From positions 1,302,001 to 1,366,000 of the forward strand of contig CANMBD010000001.1 in NCBI GenBank assembly GCA_947495985.1: a stretch of 64,000 nucleotides of DNA, read 5' to 3'. This document shows, piece after piece, positions 1 through 8,546 of the stretch (the first letter of the stretch is position 1; every line of letters begins with the position of its first letter). The translations under genes and the position numbers were made by a program. Source of the stretch: an uncultured Sphingomonadaceae bacterium (lineage in GTDB: Bacteria > Pseudomonadota > Alphaproteobacteria > Sphingomonadales > Sphingomonadaceae). The notes beneath the pieces are model-generated. The model made no database searches, had not been told where the DNA came from, and was given only the letters and a program-made list of their open reading frames with translations.

Positions 1-334
1 CGACAAAATAGCTCATTGCTCCATCAAAGTCGCCGCGAAACTGGTCTTCAGCTGCCAGGGTTGGCTTGAACAATATGGTCGTGTCATCACCATAAGCATA
101 GAATTTCTTGATATGCTCGTCGGCAGCGGCACGGAAATCACCTTCTTCGGTGAAGGCCTTTCCTATCGTAACAATACCCTCACCCCACGCCGTTTGCGCA
201 GCGGCTACTTCTTCAGCGGTTATCGGAGCCGCTGCTTCTGAACTTTCAGCCGTGGCATCGGCTGAGCCTGTCTCAGAGGTGCAAGCTGCAAGAGCTAGCG
301 GCGCTGCCGCGAGCAGAATAGCAATTTTCTTCAT
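1..334 (-). CDS. Putative secreted lipoprotein, 3' end outside the window
   Basis: The reading frame starts at 334 (ATG preceded by AGGAAAC) and runs off the left edge, so only about 111 residues are visible. The N-terminus MKKIAILLAAAPLALAAC is a lipoprotein signal peptide with lipobox LAAC, followed by an Ala/Ser/Glu-rich linker. The mature part has the words AWGEGIVTIGKAF, GDFRAAADEHIKKFYAYGD and LFKPTLAAEDQFR. From memory this resembles small exported proteins of Gram-negative bacteria that databases sometimes label phosphoribosyl-AMP cyclohydrolase, but I see no HisI-like metal site and do not accept that function. Role unknown; probably anchored to a membrane facing the periplasm. Confidence 0.75.
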   Translation of the reverse strand, partial: MKKIAILLAAAPLALAACTSETGSADATAESSEAAAPITAEEVAAAQTAWGEGIVTIGKAFTEEGDFRAAADEHIKKFYAYGDDTTILFKPTLAAEDQFRGDFDGAMSYFV

Positions 335-714
335 ATTAGTTTCCTTGTTCAACTTGATGCCAGATTGAGGCCTGCATGGACGCATTAAAAGACCACGCGT
401 TTATCTGGCGAAAATACTTATCCCTCAACTCTTGCTGAAAAGCTAGCGTGAGAGAATTCGTGTTACACTCCAATTGATACACAAAGTATTTCTACCCGGT
501 GTGGTTGGATATTGACCCGACCGTACAGAAGAGCAAATCAAAAATATTAGCAGCACTTGATAGAAATCATCAATAAATACTCTATCTGTTCCTGCTGAAA
601 GCGGCCATCAAAGTCGTAAGTTTTGGGATGGTTAGACAGCTTGTGTGGATCGATACTTTACATCACCACCATATCGTCTAATCGAAGCGCCAAGAGATAT
701 TTGGAGACTTTGTA
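335..714. other. Intergenic region between the divergent lipoprotein gene and prfB
   Basis: About 380 bases without a convincing gene. It must hold the outward promoters for the lipoprotein gene (leftward) and prfB (rightward). I see no strong hairpin, tRNA or repeat. The stretch is visibly more AT-rich than prfB, as expected for a promoter region. Confidence 0.5.
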
Positions 715-1842
715 ATGCGTGCGGAAGCTCAGGCGCATGTCGACCGGATCAGCGCGGCGCTGGACCTGCTGAAAACCTCGCTTAACTGGGATGTTGCCTT
801 ACGGCGGCTGGACGAGCTGAACGCGCGGGTAGAAGATCCGACGCTGTGGGACGACCAGAGCGCAGCGCAGGCCGTCATGACCGAGCGGCGGCGGCTGGAT
901 GAGTCGATTACCGCAGCTAGGGAAATCCAGCAGGAAATGGACGACGCCCTCGAATTTATAGAGATGGCCGAGGAGGAAAGCGACGACGCGCTGGCTGATG
1001 AAGGCGTCGAGACGCTGGGCAAGCTCGCAGACCGGGCAGACCGTGACAAGGTTCAGGCGCTGCTTTCCGGTGAAGCGGATAATTTCGATACCTATCTGGA
1101 AATCCACGCCGGCGCCGGTGGAACGGAGAGTCAGGACTGGGCCGATATGCTGCTGCGCATGTATCAGCGCTGGGCCGAAGCGCGAGGCTATAAGGTCTCC
1201 ATGGTGGATTATCAGGCCGGTGATCAGGCAGGCATCAAGTCCGCCACGCTCGAGATCAAAGGCGAAAATGCCTATGGTTTCGCGAAAACCGAAAGTGGTG
1301 TTCATCGTCTTGTCCGGATATCTCCGTTTGACAGCGCCGCAAAAAGGCACACCAGCTTTTCCAGCGTCTGGGTTTATCCGGTGATTGATGAGAGTTTCGA
1401 GGTCGAGATTAACGAGGGCGACCTGAAAATCGATACTTATCGCGCCTCCGGTTCAGGCGGACAGCACGTCAACACTACGGACAGTGCCGTGCGCATAACC
1501 CACCAGCCCACCGGAATCGTCGTCGCTTCACAGAATGATCGCAGCCAGCATAAAAACCGCGCCACCGCGATGGGGATGCTCAAAGCACGGCTGTATGAGG
1601 CTGAGCTGCAGCGCCGCGAGGCTGAGGCAAGCGGCGAATATCAGGCAAAAACCGAAATTGGCTGGGGTCACCAGATTCGCAGCTATGTCCTGCAACCTTA
1701 TCAGATGGTCAAGGATTTGCGCACCGGTGTGACCAGCAGTGCGCCGTCGGATGTGCTGGATGGTGCACTTGACCCATTCATCGCCGCCGCCTTGTCACAA
1801 CGCGTTACCGGTGAAACGGTCGATGTAGAGGACGTTGACTAG
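715..1842 (+). CDS. prfB: Peptide chain release factor 2
   Basis: RF2 recognises UGA and UAA stop codons in the ribosomal A site and triggers peptide release. The 375-residue product has the peptide-anticodon tripeptide SPF at about residues 203-205 and the catalytic GGQ at about 248-250 (context SGSGGQHVN), which gives RF2 rather than RF1. The start at 715 follows a GGAG-containing leader (tttggagactttgta). The frame is open from the start, so the in-frame UGA with programmed +1 frameshift found in many prfB genes is absent; autoregulation by that route is not possible here. It stands alone, with a convergent MipA gene downstream. Confidence 0.97.
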   Translation: MRAEAQAHVDRISAALDLLKTSLNWDVALRRLDELNARVEDPTLWDDQSAAQAVMTERRRLDESITAAREIQQEMDDALEFIEMAEEESDDALADEGVETLGKLADRADRDKVQALLSGEADNFDTYLEIHAGAGGTESQDWADMLLRMYQRWAEARGYKVSMVDYQAGDQAGIKSATLEIKGENAYGFAKTESGVHRLVRISPFDSAAKRHTSFSSVWVYPVIDESFEVEINEGDLKIDTYRASGSGGQHVNTTDSAVRITHQPTGIVVASQNDRSQHKNRATAMGMLKARLYEAELQRREAEASGEYQAKTEIGWGHQIRSYVLQPYQMVKDLRTGVTSSAPSDVLDGALDPFIAAALSQRVTGETVDVEDVD

Positions 1843-1873
1843 AAGAGCATCGATATCGGGCTAACAGTTCAAA

Positions 1874-2725
1874 CTAGAATGTATAGCCAACCCCGATCGC
1901 ACCAAAAAACTGGTCGGCATCGCCGCGGATAGATGTGACGGGGGAGCGCTTGGCATCTTCCAGCAGCCGCGAATAACCGCCGAGCAGGATAATCGCTAAA
2001 CCGCCATTAGTTGCATCTCCGTCGAGATCAATCGCACTAAAAACGGAAGCGCCGATGTTTTTCCAGCCACCCGTTGCGTTGAAAGTTGGCAGACCACTGG
2101 CCACCGTACCGGCCGGTGAAATGCTGAAATAATAATCAGCATAATCATCATCCACATGATCCGCGCTGATGGAAAAGCTGACCGCTGCACCGCGGCTAAT
2201 CGGTCTGAAATAGGTCAGACGCGGTGAAATGACCTGGCCTTCATGGGCACCAGCCACATCCCAGCGCAGATCGACTTCCCCAGTAAGTGAATCGAACCGG
2301 CTGAACACCCCGTTGACCTTAAGGCCTGCCACTGCGCCCAGCTCGACGGCGACATCCAGTTCGCCGAGCTCGCGAACTACATCATCCTTGATCCCGTTGT
2401 TACGGTCAAAACGTGCGCGGCCAACGGGCCCCAGGATGAAATCAACCTTTGCGCCAGCCTGGTCAGGAATGACATCCAGCGCCAGCCCGGGACCACGGGG
2501 TTCGAAATCAATGCCCGCAACGCTGCCCAAGATTACTGGTAGCGGGTTAATGTCATAATTGTCCGAACCGTCATAGCTGGGACCGACTGCAACTCCGACG
2601 CCCAAGGTTACATAGTCACCATCAAAAACAGATTCCCCGCGAGGCGGCCCCTGCCCCTCCGGCTGAGCGAGAACGGGGGATGAAGCGACGAAAAGGCAAG
2701 TTGCAGCCAAGACATGTTTGTACAT
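1874..2725 (-). CDS. MipA/OmpV family outer-membrane protein
   Basis: A 283-residue protein with a cleavable signal peptide (LAATCLFVASSPVLAQ) followed by alternating polar/hydrophobic segments and a terminal aromatic residue (GAIGVGYTF), typical of an outer-membrane beta-barrel. The words YVTLGVGVAVGPSYDGSDNY, PLPVILG and RGPGLALDVI match the MipA/OmpV family (MltA-interacting protein). Family members are linked to murein hydrolase scaffolding or to antibiotic and osmotic responses; the exact role here cannot be read. The gene is convergent with prfB and lies 38 bases downstream of the DUF2141 gene on the same strand. Confidence 0.9.
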   Translation of the reverse strand: MYKHVLAATCLFVASSPVLAQPEGQGPPRGESVFDGDYVTLGVGVAVGPSYDGSDNYDINPLPVILGSVAGIDFEPRGPGLALDVIPDQAGAKVDFILGPVGRARFDRNNGIKDDVVRELGELDVAVELGAVAGLKVNGVFSRFDSLTGEVDLRWDVAGAHEGQVISPRLTYFRPISRGAAVSFSISADHVDDDYADYYFSISPAGTVASGLPTFNATGGWKNIGASVFSAIDLDGDATNGGLAIILLGGYSRLLEDAKRSPVTSIRGDADQFFGAIGVGYTF

Positions 2726-2763
2726 TTTATTTCCTGAAAACTGGGGGACGAATTCGGATCATA

Positions 2764-3255
2764 TCATAGAATATATTTCATTTTCACGGCATGGTTTACA
2801 TTGTCTGCACCAACTGTGAACTGGGCCGATTTAAACTTGGGTGGCCCCATACCGATTTTGGGATTGCGCGAAAAACCAAAGCCTTCACGCGGCAGGAACA
2901 GGCGCAGATCCATTTTTCCGTTGGAATTTTCGTCATGAACCAACGCCACTGCATAAGTGCCCGGCTTCACATCTGTAATTTGCACCGTATCAGCGTCCGA
3001 TGCCGCCACTTTAATTTTGCGAGCTTCCTTGTCTTTACGGCAGTCGGGGAAGTGTTTGGGATTACTGCTAAGACAGACCAAAACGTCACCCTTTTCTGAT
3101 CGCAGGTTGGAAATGGCAATATCAATGGTTGCTGTAACGACCGGTGCAACCGGAGCCTGATTAGCCCCTACTGCGCTGGCTGGCAGCGCTGCCAAAACTG
3201 CCAAGCCCGAGATCAGTGCCGCAGACTTTATCCCAGAACCGAAAATATAACCCAT
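2764..3255 (-). CDS. DUF2141 domain exported protein
   Basis: The mature protein matches DUF2141: a DIAISNLRSEKGDVLVCL start, VQITDVKPGTYAVALVHDEN, and NGKMDLRLFLPREGFGFSRN near the C-terminus. I choose the ATG at 3255 because AGGGGG precedes it at good spacing and the frame then begins with a full signal peptide (MGYIFGSGIKSAALISGLAV, cleavage near ASA-VGA). The upstream ATG at 3288 has no Shine-Dalgarno. This start lies inside the 3' end of the hydroxylase gene, giving a 95-base overlap in a different frame. DUF2141 genes often sit beside carotenoid genes in sphingomonads; function unknown, expected location periplasm or cell surface. Confidence 0.88.
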   Translation of the reverse strand: MGYIFGSGIKSAALISGLAVLAALPASAVGANQAPVAPVVTATIDIAISNLRSEKGDVLVCLSSNPKHFPDCRKDKEARKIKVAASDADTVQITDVKPGTYAVALVHDENSNGKMDLRLFLPREGFGFSRNPKIGMGPPKFKSAQFTVGADNVNHAVKMKYIL

Positions 3256-3910
3256 AATTCCCCCTATACGCACTATGATGTTTTTCATGATGACTGGCTG
3301 TTATCAGCCCTTTTCCTAACGGGCCGTTAACCAACCAACGCGGAAATATTTCCCAGCCCATGTGATTGGTTACGCCCATGATTGTCATGATGAGCAGTAC
3401 TAATCCCAATAGACCGATATGTATCGGAACTACGAACACCAGAAGGGGTATGACAATTGCCCCGCTAACCGCCTCAATCGGGTGAAAACTCATTGCTGCC
3501 CAGGCAGTTGGCGGGCGGCTCTCATGATGAACCGCATGAGCGAGCTCAAACCAGCCGCGCAGGTGAAACAATCGGTGGGTCCAATAGAACCAGGTGTCAT
3601 GCAGGAACAGATAGACCAAAAGCGAAACTGGCAGATACCAAAGCGGATACAGACTAATATCCATGTAAATTTGTGTCCAACCCGCATTTTGCCAGCCCCA
3701 TGCGACAATACCGGCCGGAATTCCGTAGATCGCTGCGGAATAAAGCGACCAGCGAATTTCACGCGCCATCTGGGGCTTGAGCTTGTCATATTGCCCAGGG
3801 TGGGTGCGCTGCGTCAGCCAGGCGAAAAAACCGCTGGTAATCAGATAGCGCACACCGACAATCAATGTCATCGCTACAGCCGAGATAATTATCGCAGGCA
3901 GGTAAGTCAT
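3161..3910 (-). CDS. Sterol desaturase/fatty acid hydroxylase family protein, candidate carotenoid hydroxylase (CrtG-like)
   Basis: A 249-residue integral membrane di-iron oxygenase. Histidine boxes are visible: HDTWFYWTHRLFH (about 104-116), HAVHH (125-129) and HHEKHH (207-212), with NYGLYFRFWDKVCGTD after the last box. These define the PF04116 superfamily. It is longer than typical CrtZ 3,3'-hydroxylases (about 160-175 residues). CrtG, the 2,2'-beta-ionone-ring hydroxylase of sphingomonads and Brevundimonas, belongs to this broad superfamily and size class, and the gene is divergent from crtYIB, so a role in carotenoid hydroxylation is a fair inference. It could equally act on another lipid. 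Its last 31 codons overlap the DUF2141 gene. Confidence 0.85.
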   Translation of the reverse strand: MTYLPAIIISAVAMTLIVGVRYLITSGFFAWLTQRTHPGQYDKLKPQMAREIRWSLYSAAIYGIPAGIVAWGWQNAGWTQIYMDISLYPLWYLPVSLLVYLFLHDTWFYWTHRLFHLRGWFELAHAVHHESRPPTAWAAMSFHPIEAVSGAIVIPLLVFVVPIHIGLLGLVLLIMTIMGVTNHMGWEIFPRWLVNGPLGKGLITASHHEKHHSAYRGNYGLYFRFWDKVCGTDLGLGSFGSAASQRSRG

Positions 3911-4020
3911 ATCCGGACGCTATGCCGCAAACGCGCGCCCGACAAGGATAAAGCGGTTTATTTTCTTACATGCTTTGGGACAGGCTTCCCTGCGCCCTCA
4001 CCATCGGCTACGGCCTTCTT

Positions 4021-5181
4021 ATGGCAGCAGGAAAAGATTTTGATCTGGCAATAGCAGGCGGCGGACTGGCTGGCGGTCTGATTGCTCTAGCCCTGCGCAA
4101 GTTGCGACCGGAGCTATCAGTGGCGCTGGTCGAGGCTGACGATCATTTTGGCGGCAACCATATCTGGTCCTTTTTTGAAAGCGACATCGCGCCAGAAAAT
4201 CTCTGGTTGATCGAGCCGCTGATTTCCTATCAATGGGATAGCTATGACGTGCGCTTCCCGAAATATGATCGCACGCTATATACCGGCTACCGGTCGATAT
4301 TGTCGGAAAATTTTGATCGAGTGCTTCGCAAGAAGCTGTTGAAGAAAAACCTTATAACTAGTTCTAAAATAGATAATATTGATGCAAATACTATCACCAT
4401 GACCAACAGCAAAAAGCTGACGACCAACACCATATTAGACGCCCGCGGCGGCGGTGATCTTTCCGCGCTCCAATATGGCTGGCAGAAATTTGCGGGGCAG
4501 GTTTTGCGTCTTTCCAAACCCCATGGACTGGACCGCCCAATCATCAAAGACGCCACGGTCGAGCAGATTGATGGCTACCGTTTCGTCTATTCCCTGCCCT
4601 TTAGCGAGACCGAGATTTTTGTCGAGGACACCTATTATTCCAACGGCGGTGATCTGGACATCGAAGCCAGCCATCAGCGGATCGCCAAATATGCGGCAAC
4701 GCAAGGTTGGGAGATTGCCGATATCAGTCGCAATGAAGCGGGTTGTTTACCGGTCCTATACGGTGGCGATTTCGATGCTTTCTGGGCAGCCCATGACGGT
4801 GTCGAGGCCCGTGCCGGCGCACGCGCAGCACTGGTTCATCCGGTGACCAGCTATTCGCTGCCTATGGCTGTTCGCACCGCCATGATGGTCGCCGCGTTGC
4901 CCGATTTGACGCAGGACAGCCTTGATATAATGCTGCGCGAATATGCGGCAAAGCACTGGCAGGATTGTAAATTCTATCATATGCTCTGTGCAATGATGTT
5001 CGAGGCGGGTAAGCCCGAAAAACGCTATAAAACGCTGGAACATACCTACAGCAAGAATGAGGATTTGATTGCGCGCTTCTATGCTGGCACGACCACCAGA
5101 CTGGATCAGGCCGCGTTGCTTTCTGGTCGCCCGCCCGTACCGATTACCAAAGCCCTCCCCATCATGATGAAATATAGATGA
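4021..5181 (+). CDS. crtY: Lycopene beta-cyclase
   Basis: CrtY converts the two ends of lycopene to beta-rings, giving beta-carotene at the membrane. The N-terminal nucleotide-binding motif (FDLAIAGGGLAGGLIALAL), the GGNHIWSFF motif and the ILDARGGG segment are characteristic. I take the ATG at 4021 (MAAGKDF) as start, giving 386 residues, the usual family length; the frame stays open upstream to 3970 but that part is not conserved-looking. crtI follows after 12 bases and crtB overlaps crtI, so this is the first gene of a crtYIB operon divergent from the hydroxylase gene. Bases about 4340-4440 (residues about 107-140) look notably AT-rich compared with the rest. Confidence 0.95.
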   Translation: MAAGKDFDLAIAGGGLAGGLIALALRKLRPELSVALVEADDHFGGNHIWSFFESDIAPENLWLIEPLISYQWDSYDVRFPKYDRTLYTGYRSILSENFDRVLRKKLLKKNLITSSKIDNIDANTITMTNSKKLTTNTILDARGGGDLSALQYGWQKFAGQVLRLSKPHGLDRPIIKDATVEQIDGYRFVYSLPFSETEIFVEDTYYSNGGDLDIEASHQRIAKYAATQGWEIADISRNEAGCLPVLYGGDFDAFWAAHDGVEARAGARAALVHPVTSYSLPMAVRTAMMVAALPDLTQDSLDIMLREYAAKHWQDCKFYHMLCAMMFEAGKPEKRYKTLEHTYSKNEDLIARFYAGTTTRLDQAALLSGRPPVPITKALPIMMKYR

Positions 5182-5193
5182 GCGCCAAAAGCC

Positions 5194-6714
5194 ATGAACG
5201 ACGTAACCAAAAACCAGTCCGAATTGTTCAAGAAGGCCGCCGTTATCGGTTCTGGCTTTGGTGGTCTGGCGCTCGCCATTCGCCTGCAGTCAGCCGGTAT
5301 CCAGACAACCATTCTCGAAAGTCGGGACAAGCCGGGTGGCCGGGCTTATTACTGGGACAAGGACGGATTTATCTTCGACGGCGGTCCAACCGTGATCACC
5401 GATCCCGATTGCCTCAGCCAGCTATGGGACCTGACCGGTCATGATATGGCAAAGGATATTGAACTGATGCCGGTATCGCCTTTTTACCGGCTGAACTGGC
5501 CGGACGGGACCAATTTCGATTACGTCAATGACCCGGAAGAGCTTTACGCCAATATCGCTGCGATCGAACCGGATGATGTCGAAGGCTATAAACGCTTCCT
5601 CGAATATAGCGGCGGGCTCTATGAAGAGGGCTATGTCAAACTCGGCACCAAGGCATTTCTTGATTTCAAATCGATGATCAAGGCGGCTCCTGCATTGATG
5701 AAATTTGAAGCCTATCGCTCTGTCTATGCCAAGGTTTCCGGCTTTGTGAAAAACGAAAAACTGCGGGAATTTCTTTCCTTCCAATCGCTATTGGTTGGCG
5801 GAAATCCAATGAAAACCAGCGCGATATACGGCCTGATCCACAAGCTGGAGCGGCTTGGCGGCGTTTGGTTTGCCAAGGGCGGAACCAATATGCTGGTCGC
5901 GGCGATGGTGAAGCATTTTGAACGAATTGGCGGCACAATCCGACTATCCGATCCGGTCACCGGCATTGACACGATAGGCGACCGTGCCTCTGGCGTCACG
6001 TGTAAATCCGGCTGGAGCGAGACATTTGATGCTGTGGCATCCAATGCCGATGTCATGCACAGCTATCGCGACCTGCTGAGCCACAAGCATCGCAGCGACA
6101 AGGTCACGGCTTCGCTCAACAAGAAGAAATATTCGCCTTCACTCTTTGTCGTGCATTTCGGTCTCAAAGGGACCTGGCCCGGCATTCCGCACCATATGAT
6201 CCTGTTCGGCCCGCGCTACAAAGGGTTGCTAGAGGATATTTATGATAACGGCGTCTTGCCGAGCGACTTCTCGCTTTATCTCCATCATCCTACGGTCACT
6301 GATCCGGAAATGGCGCCTGAGGGTCACAGCACTTTCTATGTCCTCGCTCCGGTGCCGCATCAGGGCAAGCTACCGATTGACTGGGAAGAAATGGGGCCGA
6401 TTTACGAGAAGCGCATTCTCGACGAGATTGGTCACCGCCTCATCCCCGATATTCACGATCGGATTGTGACCAGCTTCCACTACACGCCGCAAGATTTCGG
6501 TACCGACCTCAACGCCCATCTCGGCAGCGCTTTCAGTCTTGAGCCGCTGCTCACCCAAAGCGCCTGGTTCCGGGTGCATAACCGCGATGATGTCATCAAC
6601 AATCTCTATTTTGTCGGCGCAGGCACCCATCCCGGTGCTGGAATTCCTGGGGTCGTCGGCAGTGCCAAGGCAACGGCGGAGCTGATCCTCGAGGATATTC
6701 TGCAAGACGCCTGA
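5194..6714 (+). CDS. crtI: Phytoene desaturase
   Basis: CrtI is a membrane-associated FAD enzyme that desaturates phytoene stepwise to lycopene. The 506-residue product starts with the FAD-binding motif VIGSGFGGLALAIRL (about residues 18-32) and GGRAYYWDKDGF, and ends with the bacterial phytoene desaturase signature around GAGTHPGAGIPGVVGSAK, where the second dinucleotide-binding segment lies. Length is normal for CrtI. It begins 12 bases after crtY and shares one base with crtB (TGATG), which suggests coupled translation. Confidence 0.97.
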   Translation: MNDVTKNQSELFKKAAVIGSGFGGLALAIRLQSAGIQTTILESRDKPGGRAYYWDKDGFIFDGGPTVITDPDCLSQLWDLTGHDMAKDIELMPVSPFYRLNWPDGTNFDYVNDPEELYANIAAIEPDDVEGYKRFLEYSGGLYEEGYVKLGTKAFLDFKSMIKAAPALMKFEAYRSVYAKVSGFVKNEKLREFLSFQSLLVGGNPMKTSAIYGLIHKLERLGGVWFAKGGTNMLVAAMVKHFERIGGTIRLSDPVTGIDTIGDRASGVTCKSGWSETFDAVASNADVMHSYRDLLSHKHRSDKVTASLNKKKYSPSLFVVHFGLKGTWPGIPHHMILFGPRYKGLLEDIYDNGVLPSDFSLYLHHPTVTDPEMAPEGHSTFYVLAPVPHQGKLPIDWEEMGPIYEKRILDEIGHRLIPDIHDRIVTSFHYTPQDFGTDLNAHLGSAFSLEPLLTQSAWFRVHNRDDVINNLYFVGAGTHPGAGIPGVVGSAKATAELILEDILQDA

Positions 6715-7643
6715 TGAACCGCGCCAACCTCGTCCTCCATGCCAAAGCCAGTATCGATCGCGGGTCCAAATCCTTCGCGCTCGCATCCAAGCTGTTTGCT
6801 CTTCACACCCGTGAGCGGGTGTGGATGCTCTATGCCTGGTGCCGGGAGTGCGATGATCTCGCCGATGGTCAGGATCATGGTCATGGCATGTCGGCAACCC
6901 CGGCGTCGGAAAAAACCATTGCTGTCATGCGCATGCTGACTCGCCGCGCAATGTGCGGTGAACAAACCGGAAAGCCACCTTTTGACGCGATGGGCGTGGT
7001 CGCGCAGGAATGCCGCCTACCCAATGAGTTGGCCAATGACGTAATTGACGGCTTTGCGCTCGATGCCAAACATTGGCGGCCAAAGAGCGAGGATGATCTT
7101 TACCAATATTGCTATCATGTTGCCGGCGCGGTCGGTTGCATGATGGCGGTTGTCATGGGAATCTCCCCGCGCGACGAGGAAACACTCGACCGGGCCTGTG
7201 ATCTGGGATTGGCCTTTCAGCTATCCAATATCGCCCGCGATATTGCAGAGGACGCCTCAGCCGGACGCTGCTACTTGCCGAAAGACTGGCTTGCCGAGAT
7301 GCCGATTGATGCCGATGATTTAATGAACCCCACGCACCAGGATGCTTTGGTTCAGCTGATCAAGCGGTTATGTGATCTGTCGGAACGCTATGAGGCTTCT
7401 GCCCGGATCGGTGCAGCACGCTTGCCTTTCCGGTCGCGTTGGGCCGTGTTGGCGGCGGCAGGAATTTACGGTGATATCGCCCGCGCGGTTAGACGCAGCG
7501 AAGGCGGTTCACTCAATATGCGGATTGTGACCAGCAAGGGCGCAAAGGCCACGTGGGTTGTAAAAGCGTTTGGTCAGGCACTGTTTAAATCCAGATGGAC
7601 AGATCGCGAACAGCTTTGGACGCGCCCGCGAAGGCCAGCTTAA
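6714..7643 (+). CDS. crtB: Phytoene synthase
   Basis: CrtB joins two geranylgeranyl diphosphates head to head to make phytoene, the first committed carotenoid step. The 309-residue protein carries the first Asp-rich motif as DDLAD (about 47-51) and the second in LSNIARDIAEDASAGRCYLP, both Mg-diphosphate ligands. The start codon overlaps the crtI stop. It ends 4 bases inside the convergent phosphatase gene. The precursor enzyme CrtE and a CrtZ or CrtW are not in this window, so the pathway must be completed elsewhere. Confidence 0.97.
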   Translation: MNRANLVLHAKASIDRGSKSFALASKLFALHTRERVWMLYAWCRECDDLADGQDHGHGMSATPASEKTIAVMRMLTRRAMCGEQTGKPPFDAMGVVAQECRLPNELANDVIDGFALDAKHWRPKSEDDLYQYCYHVAGAVGCMMAVVMGISPRDEETLDRACDLGLAFQLSNIARDIAEDASAGRCYLPKDWLAEMPIDADDLMNPTHQDALVQLIKRLCDLSERYEASARIGAARLPFRSRWAVLAAAGIYGDIARAVRRSEGGSLNMRIVTSKGAKATWVVKAFGQALFKSRWTDREQLWTRPRRPA

Positions 7644-8434
7644 CTCTGCCCTTCATTCTCCGAGAGAAATTTGGCGACGCGGGCAACGGCCGCATCATGA
7701 ATACCCTGTGAAGTACAAAGAACGCCAAAAGCCTGTCCGTGCGTGCCGTTATAGCGCAGCTGTTTGCCATGCGCATCCGTGACAATGGCCCCTGCTTCTT
7801 CTGCGATAACATGGGCCGCAGCGATATCCCACTCGCTGCCCCAGCGCGTCGAGACGACCAGATCCGCCCTATCATCAGCCACCATTGCCAGACGCAATGC
7901 GATGCTGTTGGGCTTGATCACCGGTGCCAGTTTGATTTCTTTCGGCAGATCAACATCGCCAAGCGGAATGCGCGATCCATCATAACGGTCGCGGGTACTC
8001 GCCTTCAGGCTTCGGCCATTCACTTCCGTATGGCTGCCCGCTTTGGCGATCCAGGTTTCTTCCATCGCTGGCGCTTCCAGGATACCAAAAACAGGCGCTC
8101 CATTTTGAACAAGCGCGATGGAGACGGCCCAGCCCGTTTCGCCCTTCACGAAATCCTTGGTGCCATCGATTGGATCAACCACCCATGCCATATCGCGGCC
8201 AGACAGGGATTGATCCTCAGCGGTTTCTTCCGACAGCCAACCGGCTTCGGGCAGCTGTGCCTCTAATCGCTCACGAAGAAAACGATCCACCGCGATATCG
8301 GCTTCGCTAACAATCTGCCCAGGCGACTTTTCCCACGTCTTGTCAGCGCTTTTACCCGCCTGCCATTGCCGCATGGCTAAATCGCCCGCTTCCCGCGCTA
8401 TCGCAATAATTTCGTCAAAATCAACCAACCCCAT
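7640..8434 (-). CDS. Inositol monophosphatase family protein (CysQ-like or histidinol-phosphatase-like)
   Basis: A 264-residue Mg-dependent, Li-sensitive phosphatase fold. The metal-binding core DPIDGTKDF, the upstream EETAED segment and the C-terminal WDIAAAHVIAEEAGA motif are all present. In alphaproteobacteria such proteins are called 3'(2'),5'-bisphosphate nucleotidase CysQ (removing PAP from sulfate assimilation) or inositol monophosphatase; sequence alone does not fix the substrate. It is separate from pmbA upstream by about 110 bases and convergent with crtB, overlapping it by 4 bases. Confidence 0.88.
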   Translation of the reverse strand: MGLVDFDEIIAIAREAGDLAMRQWQAGKSADKTWEKSPGQIVSEADIAVDRFLRERLEAQLPEAGWLSEETAEDQSLSGRDMAWVVDPIDGTKDFVKGETGWAVSIALVQNGAPVFGILEAPAMEETWIAKAGSHTEVNGRSLKASTRDRYDGSRIPLGDVDLPKEIKLAPVIKPNSIALRLAMVADDRADLVVSTRWGSEWDIAAAHVIAEEAGAIVTDAHGKQLRYNGTHGQAFGVLCTSQGIHDAAVARVAKFLSENEGQS

Positions 8435-8546
8435 ATAACTCCATTAACCCACAACCTGTCCCAACGGGTCTGGAAAGGCAGCTTTTCTATTTGATAGGCG
8501 CGGTTCGGAACGCGCGCCACTAACGATTTAGCTTTGACCGGCTTCC

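Noticed and set aside
715-780. Programmed frameshift site at the start of prfB
   Set aside because: The reading frame is open without any in-frame UGA.
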